64,000 nt of DNA from Seonamhaeicola aphaedonensis (GCF_003386195.1 NZ_QRDX01000009.1:1-64000), one strand, 5' to 3'. Shown: positions 1 to 9,454, counted from the stretch's first letter. Numbers and translations are program-made. The notes: generated by a model not told the origin, from the sequence alone.

Positions 1-147
1 GGGTTATATTTTGATAAAGATTGGACCTTCTTTGAAGAGTTCCTTATTGTAGAGCGCATTTGTGAGTATCCTAAACACTATTGGTTGCCTTTTGAGGCAA
101 ACCAAACACAGTTCTATGAAGGATTCCCACAAAACCCAGGGTGGTAA
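1..147 (+). CDS. C-terminal end of an unrecognised protein (cut by window edge)
   Basis: An open frame runs from the first base to a TAA at 145-147 and gives 48 residues, ending in the aromatic, proline-rich tail FYEGFPQNPGW. The composition is plausible for a globular protein, and a strong terminator follows 26 bases later, so this is very likely the real end of a gene. I do not recognise the family from this fragment. Confidence 0.6.
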   Translation, partial: GLYFDKDWTFFEEFLIVERICEYPKHYWLPFEANQTQFYEGFPQNPGW

Positions 148-173
148 GCTTTAATTTTACAAGTAATATTAAA

Positions 174-210
174 ATGGTCTTCTAAAAATACTTTTAGAAG
201 ACCATTTTTT
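174..210 (+). terminator. Rho-independent terminator of the partial gene
   Basis: A perfect 14-bp stem (174-187 with 192-205) with a 4-base loop is followed by a run of T to 210. It lies just after the stop at 147. Confidence 0.85.
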
Positions 211-248
211 ATAACACCTTTGCTAACAAACAAATCTTATAAGCATAA

Positions 249-276
249 AAAAATCCCGCAAGCAGGCGGGATTTTT
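249..276 (-). terminator. Terminator downstream of the porin gene
   Basis: TCCCGC (254-259) pairs with GCGGGA (266-271), extended by A/T pairs. Read on the minus strand the stem is followed by seven T. It lies about 50 bases past the porin stop, so it closes the nrt/porin transcript; it could also work on the plus strand. Confidence 0.8.
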
Positions 277-324
277 AAAACTAGTCATGAAAAACCCGAA
301 CTCATTCAGGCTTTATTTTTAGTA

Positions 325-1566
325 TTATTGAGCTGTATTTAAAAATTTCGGCTTGATTACTAACATAGCCCAAGCCCAATTTTGAGTATCCTTAACCCCT
401 GGTAAATCTGCTACAGCACTTGGCTCAAAAAAGTGAGAATAACCACCAACTAATGAAAATTCTTTGAATTTCTTAGCTAACACTAAATCTATTTCAGAAC
501 CTAGATTGTTACCCATACCATCAATATCAGATTGTTCAGTAAAGTAGTGTCCAGCAATTGAAACAGCTACCCCAGAAATTTTGGTTGCATAAGATAATTG
601 AAAATCGTTTAATCCACCTGCATTTGCATGGTTACCAACATAGAATCTATCAATTAATCCATTAAAGGCGTGGTTTGTACCATATAATGGAAAGAATGCT
701 GCCGACTCAGAATTTCTACCTGAAATACGCTCTACTGTACCCGTAAGAGAGCTTTTATCACTCAATTTTAAGTTTGCCGCTAAACTTGCTAAATAAGCAC
801 CCTTAACATCAACTCCACCTATTCTCTGTCCTTCTTGTACAAATAAGTTTGTTGTTAACTTAACACCCCCTAAATTATAATCTGCATGAATACCAGCAGT
901 TATTAAACTAGATTTATTTGATCCGTCTACATTTGAATCTTGGAATGTATTCACTAAACCCAAGAAAGTAAAATTCAGTTTCTCCCCTTTACTATTTGCT
1001 CTTGCAAAAACCATATCTCTATATGAAAACAGGTTTGAAACATTATATACTTCATCAGTAGTAGTATTTAAAGACCCACCTAAATCAAGGCTAAATTTTT
1101 CTTTTTTATACTTATATACAGCGGCATCATGTGTACGTGCTTGTTGTGCCCATCCTAAACCACCAAGAATTCTTTGATCATCGTAAGATAATTGTTGACG
1201 ACCAAGTTTTAAACTAGAAAATTCACCTAATTTTAAATCTGCCCAAGCTTCTTGTACTCTAAAGTTGCCATTTCCATTTGTTGCAATCTGTGGTCGATCA
1301 CCAAATGCAAAAACTTCTTGAAAACTTGTATAAACAGTATAGGTTTCTGCTTTATACTTGGCATTTAATGCTGCTCTTACCGTTGTTCTAATGAATCCTT
1401 CATCTGCATCGGTAGCCGTTTGAGCTGGAAATGTGCCTCCTGTAAAGTTACCACCATTACCAAAATATTCTGAACGTGGTCTAAATTCACCATCTAAAGT
1501 AAATTGTGCTTGTGCAAATTGTATTGCAAGAGCAAAAATTGCCAAAAATACGTATTGTTTCTTCAT
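325..1566 (-). CDS. Outer-membrane beta-barrel porin, alginate-export-like
   Basis: 413 residues. An N-terminal signal peptide (about residues 1-20, MKKQYVFLAIFALAIQFAQA) is followed by alternating amphipathic strands rich in Gly, Asn and aromatics, typical of a monomeric outer-membrane barrel. The pattern (FRPRSEY near the start, then KLGRQQLSYDDQRILG) resembles the alginate-export/porin family of Bacteroidetes. It lies directly downstream of the nitrate ABC importer but has its own promoter-like box. Inference: it lets nitrate or nitrite cross the outer membrane for the importer and the periplasmic reductase. Family identity is moderately sure; the substrate is a guess from context. Confidence 0.75.
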   Translation of the reverse strand: MKKQYVFLAIFALAIQFAQAQFTLDGEFRPRSEYFGNGGNFTGGTFPAQTATDADEGFIRTTVRAALNAKYKAETYTVYTSFQEVFAFGDRPQIATNGNGNFRVQEAWADLKLGEFSSLKLGRQQLSYDDQRILGGLGWAQQARTHDAAVYKYKKEKFSLDLGGSLNTTTDEVYNVSNLFSYRDMVFARANSKGEKLNFTFLGLVNTFQDSNVDGSNKSSLITAGIHADYNLGGVKLTTNLFVQEGQRIGGVDVKGAYLASLAANLKLSDKSSLTGTVERISGRNSESAAFFPLYGTNHAFNGLIDRFYVGNHANAGGLNDFQLSYATKISGVAVSIAGHYFTEQSDIDGMGNNLGSEIDLVLAKKFKEFSLVGGYSHFFEPSAVADLPGVKDTQNWAWAMLVIKPKFLNTAQ

Positions 1567-1658
1567 GTTTTCTGATTTTAAATTTTCTTTGTTGAATTAG
1601 TTATTAATTATTGAATTGAATTAGTTATTTATTTTATTCATTGTTTGAAACATCGAAG

Positions 1659-1666
1659 CAAATATA
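1659..1666 (-). promoter_or_regulatory. Putative -7 box of the porin gene
   Basis: On the minus strand this reads TATATTTG, an exact match to the Bacteroidetes TAnnTTTG element, 93 bases upstream of the porin ATG. A TTTTG lies about 26 bases further upstream, longer than usual for a -33 element, so the full promoter is uncertain. No palindrome of the nitrate-regulon type is present here. Confidence 0.5.
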
Positions 1667-1731
1667 AAAAGACCTAAATATCTCTTTTATGACAAAACTC
1701 ATGTTTCTAACTGCTTTTTTTCTTTTAAAAT

Positions 1732-2562
1732 TTAATGTTCTAAGAAATCGATAAGGTGTTTTCTATACTTATAATAATCGTCGTGTTCAAGAACCGCTTT
1801 TCGTGTTCTTGGGCGTTCAAAATCAATTTCTAAAACATCCCCGATTTTTGCTCTTGGACCACTCGTCATCATGACCACTCTATCAGCTAAAAAAATGGCT
1901 TCATCAACATCGTGGGTAATCATAACTGCTGTAATTTTTTCTTTGTTCCAAATATCAATTAAAGTGTCTTGAAGTTCCCCTCTTGTTAGAGAGTCTAACA
2001 TCCCAAAAGGCTCGTCTAATAACAACACTTTTGGCTTTATTGCAAAGGCTCTAGCAATACCAACACGTTGCTGCATACCTTGCGATAGATCTGACGCCTT
2101 TTTATGAAATGCATCTTCTAAACCAACTTTTTGTAAATAATATTTTGCAATATCATTACGTTGGACTTTGGTAGCATCTGGAAACACTTGGTTAACACCC
2201 AACAATACATTTTGTAGTGATGTCATCCAGGGCATTAAACTAGGTGCTTGAAAAATAACACCTCTATCAGGTCCTGGCCCCTTAATATGTCTTCCTAACA
2301 CCGAAATATTCCCTCCAGAAATTGGATTCAATCCCGCAATCATAGAAAGCATCGTAGTTTTACCACATCCAGAATGCCCAATAATAGTAACAAACTCTTC
2401 TTTTTTAATTTGAAGGTTCAAGTCTTCTAGAACCACATAATCGCCTTTTGGTGTTGGATAAACTTTCTTTAGCTGCTTTAAATCTAACATCACTTCATTT
2501 GAAGGAAACAATCCGTTCTCCTCCAACCCAGTTGTTTTTTTATCTTTTATAATTGTACTCAT
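1732..2562 (-). CDS. nrtD: Nitrate ABC transporter ATP-binding protein (NrtD-like)
   Basis: 276 residues. Visible ABC ATPase motifs are Walker A GHSGCGKTT (about residue 62), signature LSQGMQQRVGIARAF and Walker B VLLLDEPFGMLD, then an H-loop MITHDVDEA. The sequence is of the NrtC/NrtD-SsuB-TauB group that powers import of nitrate, sulfonates and related compounds. It is last in the run nrtA-B-C-D; the gap to the preceding ATPase gene is 9 bases. Two separate single-domain ATPases are encoded, so the transporter is probably a heterodimer of ATPases; the NrtC here lacks the solute-binding-like C-terminal domain found in cyanobacterial NrtC. Substrate is assigned from the neighbouring NrtA. Confidence 0.88.
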   Translation of the reverse strand: MSTIIKDKKTTGLEENGLFPSNEVMLDLKQLKKVYPTPKGDYVVLEDLNLQIKKEEFVTIIGHSGCGKTTMLSMIAGLNPISGGNISVLGRHIKGPGPDRGVIFQAPSLMPWMTSLQNVLLGVNQVFPDATKVQRNDIAKYYLQKVGLEDAFHKKASDLSQGMQQRVGIARAFAIKPKVLLLDEPFGMLDSLTRGELQDTLIDIWNKEKITAVMITHDVDEAIFLADRVVMMTSGPRAKIGDVLEIDFERPRTRKAVLEHDDYYKYRKHLIDFLEH

Positions 2563-2571
2563 TTGATGTTA

Positions 2572-3420
2572 TTATTTAAATTGATAAACAAAATCTTTTG
2601 GAGTTAAATCTGGTAGTTCATATTCTTCTGTAGCCTCAGATTTTCTTTCATTTCCTATATCCATTAAATACTCTATAATGGCATTACGCGTTTTTTTGTA
2701 ACTTTCATTATCATTCATCTCGGTTTTATCACGAGGTCTTTCAATGTCAATATTAAACTCTGGTCCCAAAGTTGCTCTTGGACCTGGCTTTAAAGGAATA
2801 ATTCTATCCGCCATGTAAATACCTTCATCAACATCATTGGTAATCAATAAAGCGGTACGTTTATCCTTTCCCCAAATATTTAAAATCTGATCCTGAAGTG
2901 TGCCTCTTGTTAAAGCATCTAAGGCTCCTAGAGGCTCATCCATAATAATCATATCTGGTTTCATAGACAAAGCCCTTGCAACTGCAACACGTTGACGCAT
3001 TCCTCCCGATAATTCTCTAGGTAACTTATTTATAGCTGGTGTTAAACCTACCATGTCGATATAGTGAGCTGCTTTACGCTTATAAACCGCTTTTTCTCGT
3101 TTAGGAAAAGCTTCTTTAACAGCCATTAAAACATTTTGCTCTACAGTTAACCAAGGTAATAATGAGTAATTTTGAAAGATTACCCCTCTTTCGTGACTTG
3201 TTCCCGAAACAGGTTTTCCTTTAAACAAAACCTCTCCACTTGTTGGCTCTAATAAACCGTTTATCAAGTTAACCAGAGTTGTTTTTCCACTTCCTGTAAA
3301 ACCTACGATGGCTACAAATTCTCCCTCTTCGATAGACAAGTTGATATTTGATAGTACTTCAGTAGCGTGATCACCTTGACCGTAAGTTTTACTGATATTA
3401 TTTAATTCTAAATATGCCAT
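2572..3420 (-). CDS. nrtC: Nitrate ABC transporter ATP-binding protein (NrtC-like)
   Basis: 282 residues with Walker A GFTGSGKTT, signature LSGGMRQRVAVARAL and Walker B MIIMDEPLGALD. It is a single ATPase domain ending in an acidic tail (about residues 255-282), without the NrtA-like domain of cyanobacterial NrtC. It sits between the permease gene (88 bases upstream) and the second ATPase gene. The H-loop position reads TNDVDEG instead of the usual TxDxxEA with His, in contrast to its partner, which has THDVDEA. This suggests an asymmetric ATPase pair in which this subunit has a degenerate catalytic His. Confidence 0.87.
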   Translation of the reverse strand: MAYLELNNISKTYGQGDHATEVLSNINLSIEEGEFVAIVGFTGSGKTTLVNLINGLLEPTSGEVLFKGKPVSGTSHERGVIFQNYSLLPWLTVEQNVLMAVKEAFPKREKAVYKRKAAHYIDMVGLTPAINKLPRELSGGMRQRVAVARALSMKPDMIIMDEPLGALDALTRGTLQDQILNIWGKDKRTALLITNDVDEGIYMADRIIPLKPGPRATLGPEFNIDIERPRDKTEMNDNESYKKTRNAIIEYLMDIGNERKSEATEEYELPDLTPKDFVYQFK

Positions 3421-3508
3421 AATCTTAATTGTTTATTTGCTGTGTTGTTTATTTGTTAAGTTGTTTTTTTGGGCTAAACGTATAAACAACTGCACAACTC
3501 CATATAAT

Positions 3509-4615
3509 TTATATTGCATCCGTCTTTTCAAATGACACTGAATTTTGAACAAATAACATCAAGCGATCTAACAAGAATCCTATAATCCCAATGACAAACA
3601 TGGCAACAATAATCTTTGCATTAGAATCATTAGCGCCGTTTTGGAATTCCTCCCATACAAATGTTCCTAAACCTGGACTTTGTGCTAATAACTCAATAGC
3701 AATAAGTACCATCCAACCTACTGACATTGTAATCTTTAAACCTGTAAAGATTAATGGTAAAGATGATGGTAAAATCACTTTAAATATTTTTTGAAAAGTT
3801 CCCAACTTTAATACTTTAGCAACATTGATGTAATCTTTATCTACAGCAGAAACTCCCATAGCCGTATTTACTAAAGTGGCCCACATAGAACATAATCCTA
3901 CACTAATAAATGAAATGGTAAATGAACTATCTTCACTAGAGTCAATTAATAAGGTCTTCACAATCATGAAAACTAACAAGTACCATACTACTGGTGACAC
4001 TGGTTTGAAAATTTGAATAAACCAGTTAAAGGCACTCTTTAAAGTAGGACTTAATCCTATAAATATTCCAAGCGGCACAGCTATTAAAAGTGCTAATAAG
4101 AACCCTGCAAATACCGTTTTTAAACTTCTAAAAATTTGATCCACAAATGATGGTCTACCAGTATAAACAATAGGTTCTTTACCTTCTGCAACACGCTTTT
4201 CGTTTAAAGCTGCAGTTTTCTCTGCGAATGCAGCCTTATCTGCGCTAATAATTTGGTGGTCTTTTAATAAAGATTGATACGAATCCCAAACTTTTGCCGG
4301 AGATGGCAACGTATTTGGTTGACAACTGATGTCTCCCGACGCAATACATTCGCGCATTGCTTCGGCAGCCTCAGGACCTTGATCGTTAAGAGCTTTTTCA
4401 ATTTTAAATTCTGCTTCTGTGTTGTACAAAGACTTAGCGCCTAAGTGCCACAGACCTAAAAATAATAGTATGGAAGCAAGCGGTACGACTACTTTACGAA
4501 GAAAACTTTTTAAATCTTCTTTTTCTAACTTCCCTGTAAATAAGTCTTTTAATGTGCTTAAAAAACCTAACCCCATAAACTTAGTTACTTTTCCTAATGT
4601 TATACTTTGCTTCAT
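3509..4615 (-). CDS. nrtB: Nitrate ABC transporter permease (NrtB-like)
   Basis: 368 residues. A first membrane helix (about residues 45-62, VPLASILLFLGLWHLGA) is followed by a long polar stretch (about 65-165) before the standard binding-protein-dependent permease core of five helices. The EAA-type loop is in the later part (LPSSLPLIFTGLKITMSVGW). The core matches the NrtB/SsuC/TauC family. The polar segment after helix 1 is longer than in typical NrtB (about 270-280 residues), making this protein unusually large; it contains two Cys (ECIASGDISCQ) that could form a disulfide. The gene follows nrtA by 33 bases and is probably co-transcribed. Confidence 0.88.
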   Translation of the reverse strand: MKQSITLGKVTKFMGLGFLSTLKDLFTGKLEKEDLKSFLRKVVVPLASILLFLGLWHLGAKSLYNTEAEFKIEKALNDQGPEAAEAMRECIASGDISCQPNTLPSPAKVWDSYQSLLKDHQIISADKAAFAEKTAALNEKRVAEGKEPIVYTGRPSFVDQIFRSLKTVFAGFLLALLIAVPLGIFIGLSPTLKSAFNWFIQIFKPVSPVVWYLLVFMIVKTLLIDSSEDSSFTISFISVGLCSMWATLVNTAMGVSAVDKDYINVAKVLKLGTFQKIFKVILPSSLPLIFTGLKITMSVGWMVLIAIELLAQSPGLGTFVWEEFQNGANDSNAKIIVAMFVIGIIGFLLDRLMLFVQNSVSFEKTDAI

Positions 4616-4648
4616 GACTAATCAAACTATTTTATTAAGTGATTTTTT

Positions 4649-6049
4649 TTATTTTACAGCTTCGTCTTTGTTTCCTATTTTGAAACTATTAATGTATCCT
4701 ATAGGATCTTTTGCATCATACGTTGTACCATCAATAAAATCTGCAGTAGCTGGCTTATAACCATCTGTTTTTGGAATATCACCTGCTGGAATATTTCCCT
4801 CTTCCACTAAAAGATTAGCAGCTTTAGTCCAGATATCAGGTCTGTAAATGTTTTTAATAGTTTCTTCATACCAACCAGCTGGTTTAGCCTCAGGAATTTG
4901 CCCCCATCGTCTCATTTGAGTTAAGAACCATATACCATCAGAGTAAAATGGATACGTAGCATTGTACTTGTAGAATACATTGAAATCAGGCATCTCTCTT
5001 TTATCGCCTTTTTCAAATTCAAAAGTACCAGTCATTGAGTTAGCTAATACAGCTTCATCTGCACCAACATATTGAGACATTGAAAGGATTTTTACAGCTT
5101 CTGCTCTGTTTCCTGGTTCATCTAACCATTTACCAGCTCTTATTAAAGCTTTTGTAACAGCGACAGCAGTATTTGGATAATCATCTACAAATTTCTTTGT
5201 CATTACAAATACTTTCTCTGGGTTATTTTTCCAAATATCATAGTTGGTGGTTACTGGCACTCCAATACCTTTAAATACTGCTTGCTGATTCCATGGCTCA
5301 CCTACACAGTATCCGTAAATGGTTCCTGCTTCAAGAGTTGCTGGCATTTGTGGCGGAGGTGTTACTGATAATAAAACCTCAGCATCAATTTGTCCTTGTA
5401 CATTTTCAGCAGTATACATTCCTGGATGAATACCAGCAGCAGCCAACCAATATCTAATCTCATAGTTGTGTGTAGATACTGGGAATACCATACCCATTTT
5501 AAAAGCTTTACCACTGGCTTTGTAGTCAGCAATTACAGGCTTTAGTGCATCTGCTTTTATAGGATGAATTGGCTTGCCATCTGGACCTGCAGGCACATTT
5601 GGCTTCATTTTAGACCATACATCATTTGAAACCGTAATACCATTACCGTTTAAGTCCATAGAGAATGGTGTAACCAACTCTGCTTGACGACCAAAACCAG
5701 CACCAGCAGCAATTGGCTGACCTGCTAACATGTGAGAACCATCCAACTGACCATCTATAACTCTATCTAATACATTTTTCCAGTTTGATTGAGCTTCAAC
5801 TGATACAAATAGCCCCTCGTCTTCAAAGAATCCTTTTTCTTTTGCAATGGCTAAAGGTGCCATATCAGTTAATTTGATAAAACCAAAAGTTAACTGTGGC
5901 TTTTCAATTTCTAATGTTTTTGTTTTTGTAGTTTCTGTTGAAACATTTTCTGCTATGGCAGCATCCTTTTTCTTGTTACCGCAAGAAAATAATAGAACAG
6001 CCACTGGCAGAATGAAGATTGATTTTTTAATTAGTGCTTTCATATTCAT
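4649..6049 (-). CDS. nrtA: Nitrate-binding lipoprotein (NrtA-like)
   Basis: 466 residues. A lipoprotein signal ends in LLFSC (Cys23), as expected for a membrane-tethered solute-binding protein. The mature part opens with [20 protein letters not shown], typical of the NrtA/CmpA family, and later carries [11 protein letters not shown] and an aromatic-rich C-terminal half. Family members bind nitrate or nitrite in the periplasm and deliver it to NrtBCD. Two Met codons lie two codons apart (6049 and 6043); either could be the start. A 16-bp palindrome shared with other nitrate genes lies 17-32 bases upstream, and a TATATTTG box lies just before that. First gene of the nrtABCD unit. Confidence 0.9.
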   Translation of the reverse strand: MNMKALIKKSIFILPVAVLLFSCGNKKKDAAIAENVSTETTKTKTLEIEKPQLTFGFIKLTDMAPLAIAKEKGFFEDEGLFVSVEAQSNWKNVLDRVIDGQLDGSHMLAGQPIAAGAGFGRQAELVTPFSMDLNGNGITVSNDVWSKMKPNVPAGPDGKPIHPIKADALKPVIADYKASGKAFKMGMVFPVSTHNYEIRYWLAAAGIHPGMYTAENVQGQIDAEVLLSVTPPPQMPATLEAGTIYGYCVGEPWNQQAVFKGIGVPVTTNYDIWKNNPEKVFVMTKKFVDDYPNTAVAVTKALIRAGKWLDEPGNRAEAVKILSMSQYVGADEAVLANSMTGTFEFEKGDKREMPDFNVFYKYNATYPFYSDGIWFLTQMRRWGQIPEAKPAGWYEETIKNIYRPDIWTKAANLLVEEGNIPAGDIPKTDGYKPATADFIDGTTYDAKDPIGYINSFKIGNKDEAVK

Positions 6050-6065
6050 TGTTTTAATTAATTTC

Positions 6066-6081
6066 TAAGTAGTATTACTTA
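6066..6081. promoter_or_regulatory. Nitrate-regulon palindrome upstream of nrtA
   Basis: TAAGTAGTATTACTTA: perfect 6-bp arms with N4 between. Unlike the other copies it lies downstream of the best -7 candidate (6091-6098), so it would sit at the transcript start or in the leader, a position more typical of repression. Confidence 0.65.
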
Positions 6082-6090
6082 ATTTTAAGA

Positions 6091-6098
6091 CAAATATA
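6091..6098 (-). promoter_or_regulatory. Putative -7 box of nrtA
   Basis: Minus strand reads TATATTTG, an exact TAnnTTTG match, 42-49 bases upstream of the nrtA ATG. No convincing -33 TTTG is visible at the usual distance. Confidence 0.5.
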
Positions 6099-6157
6099 TA
6101 AGTAGACTGGTTTCTATTTCATGACTAACACCATACACAAAACACTTTTTACGCCAT

Positions 6158-6181
6158 AAAAAAACCTGCTATAAAGCAGGT
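6158..6181 (-). terminator. Terminator after the pentahaem cytochrome gene
   Basis: ACCTGCT (6164-6170) pairs with AGCAGGT (6175-6181) with a 4-base loop; on the minus strand a T run follows (6163-6158). It separates the globin-cytochrome operon from nrtA. Confidence 0.85.
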
Positions 6182-6259
6182 ATTTATTTTAAATAATTGA
6201 CTTTAAGGCGTTTTATATAAATATTTTATACTTATTTGCTAATTAACAATACTTAGATT

Positions 6260-6273
6260 TAAGTACGTACTTA
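6260..6273. repeat. 14-bp palindrome overlapping the cytochrome stop codon
   Basis: TAAGTACGTACTTA uses the same half-sites as the nitrate-regulon operators but with N2 instead of N4 spacing. It covers the stop codon of the pentahaem cytochrome gene and is about 210 bases upstream of nrtA with a terminator in between. It may be a relic or a weak auxiliary site. Confidence 0.4.
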
Positions 6274-6984
6274 GTTTTTATTTAATTTTTTAAGCCATTC
6301 TTCTTGAGAAAGTGCAATATACTTCTTGTCTGTACCGTATGGATCAGTTCCTCCTTCAAAATATTTTTTAACTTCAAGTAAAGGAATGGTATCTTTCATC
6401 TGTTCAGGAACCTCATATCGATGATTACCATGAAAATCATGACATTGAATACAGGTAGTCCACTGCTGGTTAGAGATCAAATCTTCATGCGATATATCTA
6501 AAGGATCATTTTCTACTACTAATTTTTGATGGCAATTCATACAGTAATCAGCTGTTTTAAGAGATACACGTTCTTTATCATGATGCTCTGTATGACAAGT
6601 AATACAAGTAGTAGCATTAATTACCTTGATAGCATCCTTAAATCTCGGTTCTGAAAATCGGTATGTTGGGTGTCTGTCATTGGCTCTGTCATGGCATTCT
6701 AAACAATTGTCTACAGTTACATCTTGCGTTCCGAAATCTACGCCCTCACTCCTAGCTCCAAAAGCATGGGAGATATTTGACTGAATTTGTTGCATTAAAT
6801 TTCCTTTAGCATCTGCATGACATGCAAAACAGGACAAATCTTGATGACCTGTATTCATTGGACCTATGGAAACATATGCTTCTGTGGAATCTAACGTCAA
6901 TATATAAAACAAGGAACTACCAAGTACTAAACCAATAACTCCTCCAATAACTTGCCGTTTTCGCAAAGGGCTTACTTTAAACAT
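6271..6984 (-). CDS. Membrane-anchored pentahaem cytochrome c
   Basis: 237 residues. An N-terminal membrane anchor (about residues 12-30) is followed by five CXXCH haem-binding motifs at residues 52-56, 94-98, 127-131, 148-152 and 178-182, with several extra His available as distal ligands (for example HTEHH and FHGNHRY). The architecture recalls the NapC/NrfH and cytochrome c3-like groups, but the motif spacing does not let me place it in either. It is the last gene of an operon with globin, a haem lipoprotein, a di-haem b membrane protein and a flavin reductase. Inference: it accepts electrons on the periplasmic side of the membrane. The exact redox partner is unknown. Confidence 0.85.
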   Translation of the reverse strand: MFKVSPLRKRQVIGGVIGLVLGSSLFYILTLDSTEAYVSIGPMNTGHQDLSCFACHADAKGNLMQQIQSNISHAFGARSEGVDFGTQDVTVDNCLECHDRANDRHPTYRFSEPRFKDAIKVINATTCITCHTEHHDKERVSLKTADYCMNCHQKLVVENDPLDISHEDLISNQQWTTCIQCHDFHGNHRYEVPEQMKDTIPLLEVKKYFEGGTDPYGTDKKYIALSQEEWLKKLNKN

Positions 6985-6999
6985 AGACTATGTATTTAT

Positions 7000-8031
7000 C
7001 TAAATTTCTATAACAACTTTTTCACTCAAAGGATACGTAATACAGGTAAGTATACTTCCAGAAGCAACATCCTCGTCTGTTAGCAAATGGCCATTGGTCA
7101 TTTTTACTTCACCTTCCAAACATTTAGCTTTACATGTAGAACACATACCTGATCTACATGAATATGGTAAAACAATATTATCAGACAAAGCCTGGTTAAG
7201 TATAGATTTATCACCTCTAACTTGTAATTGATGCTCCTCTCCTTTATACTTTAGCGTAACATCACTTAACAAATTTTTACCAGAAACCTTAACCTCTGGC
7301 GCCTTGAAAACCTCTAGCTTAATTTTATCTCTTGTGATACCGTTATCCTTTAAAATTTCCTTTATTTTTTCCATATAACCAAAAGGGCCACATATCATAT
7401 AAGCATGATCACTGTTATAAGTAATATTATGTTTTACAAAGATTTCATCAATGAGTTTATGCGTTGCTAAACCAACATGGTAATTGTTATTTGACCCTTC
7501 ATAAACCGAAACAATATGCTCTACGGAAAACTTATTTGGATACTCCTTTTCTAATGCTTTAATTTCCTCATGAAAAATAATAGATTCTAAATTTTGATTG
7601 GCGTATAACAAGAGAATCTTGGAATCTTTTTCTTCAGTTAGAACAGACTTTATTATTGAAAACATAGGCGTCACCCCACTACCTCCAGCAAATAATACAT
7701 ATTGCTTTTGGGATTTACTATTGGGATTAATATAAAATGAACCCGCTGGGTCATCTACCTCTAATTTATCTCCTATTTTAAGATTATCATGTACGTAGTT
7801 AGAAACCAACCCCTTTTCAACTCGTTTTATAGTTATTTTTAAATCCTTATCTGTATAAGGGTTACTACTGAATGAGTAAGCACGCTTATGAACCTTATTG
7901 TCAATTGGCACATGGATAGTTAAAAACTGACCAGGCTTATACTTTAGCTTCTTGAAGAAATTACCATTTTTAAAAGATAAGCTTACAGCTTCATTAGTTT
8001 CCTTTATAATATCTTTTACTACTAATTTCAT
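7000..8031 (-). CDS. FAD/NAD(P)H oxidoreductase with C-terminal [2Fe-2S] ferredoxin domain
   Basis: 343 residues, ferredoxin-NADP reductase fold fused to a plant-type ferredoxin, as in PaaE/Hcr-type reductases. The FAD motif RAYSFSS is at about residue 50, the nucleotide-binding motifs are GGSGVTPMFS (about 115) and CGPFGYME (about 212), and the ferredoxin Cys cluster is CRSGMCSTC with a later LTC (about residues 292-335). No membrane segment, so it is cytoplasmic. It begins 4 bases after the stop of the di-haem b membrane gene. Inference: it passes electrons from NAD(P)H through FAD and [2Fe-2S] to that membrane protein, a split version of a ferric reductase/NOX-type system. Confidence 0.85.
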   Translation of the reverse strand: MKLVVKDIIKETNEAVSLSFKNGNFFKKLKYKPGQFLTIHVPIDNKVHKRAYSFSSNPYTDKDLKITIKRVEKGLVSNYVHDNLKIGDKLEVDDPAGSFYINPNSKSQKQYVLFAGGSGVTPMFSIIKSVLTEEKDSKILLLYANQNLESIIFHEEIKALEKEYPNKFSVEHIVSVYEGSNNNYHVGLATHKLIDEIFVKHNITYNSDHAYMICGPFGYMEKIKEILKDNGITRDKIKLEVFKAPEVKVSGKNLLSDVTLKYKGEEHQLQVRGDKSILNQALSDNIVLPYSCRSGMCSTCKAKCLEGEVKMTNGHLLTDEDVASGSILTCITYPLSEKVVIEI

Positions 8032-8035
8032 AGGT

Positions 8036-8518
8036 CTATTTGTAATAAAAAACCATTACAATATGGAATACCATAAGAATGGTAATGATTAATGATAATG
8101 CCACGTGGCTCACCATCCAGCCTTTAAAGAGAGCATCACTATTATTTTTAATAACGTCTAAATTGAAATATCCCAAAATGGTATTTGAAAAGAATATATA
8201 AGATAACAACAATAAATAACCATAACCCATATCCATACTATGCACATAAAAAATCAACGGGCTTATAGCCCCTAACCATTTATGGAAATTTTGCATAGAC
8301 ATTGCATACCTTCTCAATTTTTTACTTGTTCTTACAAGAGAAAGTAACCATTGAAAAGCTATTAAAAGCCCCAAAAATAAACCAGACCATCTTTTATACA
8401 TTTCATCTTGCTGCAATTCTGATAGCCAAAGCCATTCTATTTTCAGAAAAAATTGTACAAAAAATGCTACGAAAAACAACAAGCCTATAAGCGTAGATTT
8501 ATTATTACCTAATACCAT
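8036..8518 (-). CDS. Five-helix membrane protein with two H-x13-H pairs (di-haem b, ferric-reductase-like)
   Basis: 160 residues with about five hydrophobic helices (roughly 9-25, 44-62, 79-95, 100-118, 134-157). His79/His93 and His138/His152 form two pairs, each 14 apart, on two helices. This is the arrangement that binds two b haems across the membrane in ferric reductases and NADPH oxidases. The protein is shorter than those families and has no flavin domain, but the next gene encodes one. I assign it by the His pattern and hydropathy rather than by overall sequence recognition. It is probably the transmembrane electron wire of this operon. Confidence 0.7.
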   Translation of the reverse strand: MVLGNNKSTLIGLLFFVAFFVQFFLKIEWLWLSELQQDEMYKRWSGLFLGLLIAFQWLLSLVRTSKKLRRYAMSMQNFHKWLGAISPLIFYVHSMDMGYGYLLLLSYIFFSNTILGYFNLDVIKNNSDALFKGWMVSHVALSLIITILMVFHIVMVFYYK

Positions 8519-8611
8519 TATAGATATAAAACATTAAATAACATTACAATCAAAGGCCCATATTATATACACAATGAGCCTGATTGCAACATTCATTAAC
8601 ACTAAAATTAT

Positions 8612-9433
8612 TTATTTAGAAGCCACTAATTGCTTCATAGTTTCATAAGACGCTAGTTTTCTAACACTATCTAAGAAAACTTCGGCAGTTGGTAGATAGT
8701 TACCTTCTTCTGGCCATTTATTACCAATTTCAGGTTTTTCACTTTCTTTGAAAGCTTCTATTTCATCCAAATACTCCATATAAATATCTACAGTTCCTTT
8801 GGCATAAGAATTTAAAACAGCTACGGTTTCCTTGTACGTTAGAGAATCTTTTGGATACTGCCATGTCGTTGCCCCCATAACGTCCCCCAATTTCCAGTCT
8901 GACTTTGTTGTTTGCGGATGGTCATTATGACAAGATACACAGGCACCTGCACTTGCTAGGTCTGCAAACATAGCTGTGTGTAATTTTTGATCTTCGTCAT
9001 AAAAAAATTGAGGTTTTTGATCTTTTTTAATCTGATCGAATAATTCGGCTTGTTTTCCTTCAAATTTATTTGCTGCATTTACTGGAAAATCTGAACCTAA
9101 ATACAGACCTAACGGAACTGGTCCTTTTCTAATACTTGTGGCTACACCTCTAAGAAACAGTGCAGGAAGTGGACCTGCCTCTACATCATCTTTTCTCCAG
9201 TCTTCATCAAACTTCATTCCTTGCTTTTTACCCTTTCCTACAATAGCTTTTGTATAAAGCGTTCTAGTTACATCATTTTCTTTTGCTACCATCTCAAGAA
9301 CTTCTTCCACCGAAAAAGCCTTTTCTTCAGTTGCTGTTGCGGACTTTTCTTCTGGCACACCACCACAAGAGACTAATGCTATTCCTAATACATTAAATGC
9401 AATTATTTGTTTTTTAATTTTAGTTAATTCCAT
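8612..9433 (-). CDS. Haem-binding lipoprotein, DUF3365/Tll0287-like
   Basis: 273 residues. A lipoprotein signal ends in ALVSC (Cys23). A single c-type haem motif, CVSCHNDHP, lies in the central part (about residue 167), preceded by a sensor-like region (FFYDEDQKLHTAMFADLASAGA). The layout matches DUF3365 (Tll0287-like) proteins, periplasmic haem proteins thought to be redox or gas sensors or carriers. It lies between globin and the di-haem b gene. Inference: a periplasmic electron carrier or sensor in the same chain. Function is not established. Confidence 0.75.
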   Translation of the reverse strand: MELTKIKKQIIAFNVLGIALVSCGGVPEEKSATATEEKAFSVEEVLEMVAKENDVTRTLYTKAIVGKGKKQGMKFDEDWRKDDVEAGPLPALFLRGVATSIRKGPVPLGLYLGSDFPVNAANKFEGKQAELFDQIKKDQKPQFFYDEDQKLHTAMFADLASAGACVSCHNDHPQTTKSDWKLGDVMGATTWQYPKDSLTYKETVAVLNSYAKGTVDIYMEYLDEIEAFKESEKPEIGNKWPEEGNYLPTAEVFLDSVRKLASYETMKQLVASK

Positions 9434-9454
9434 AATTCTTTCTTTATATGTTAA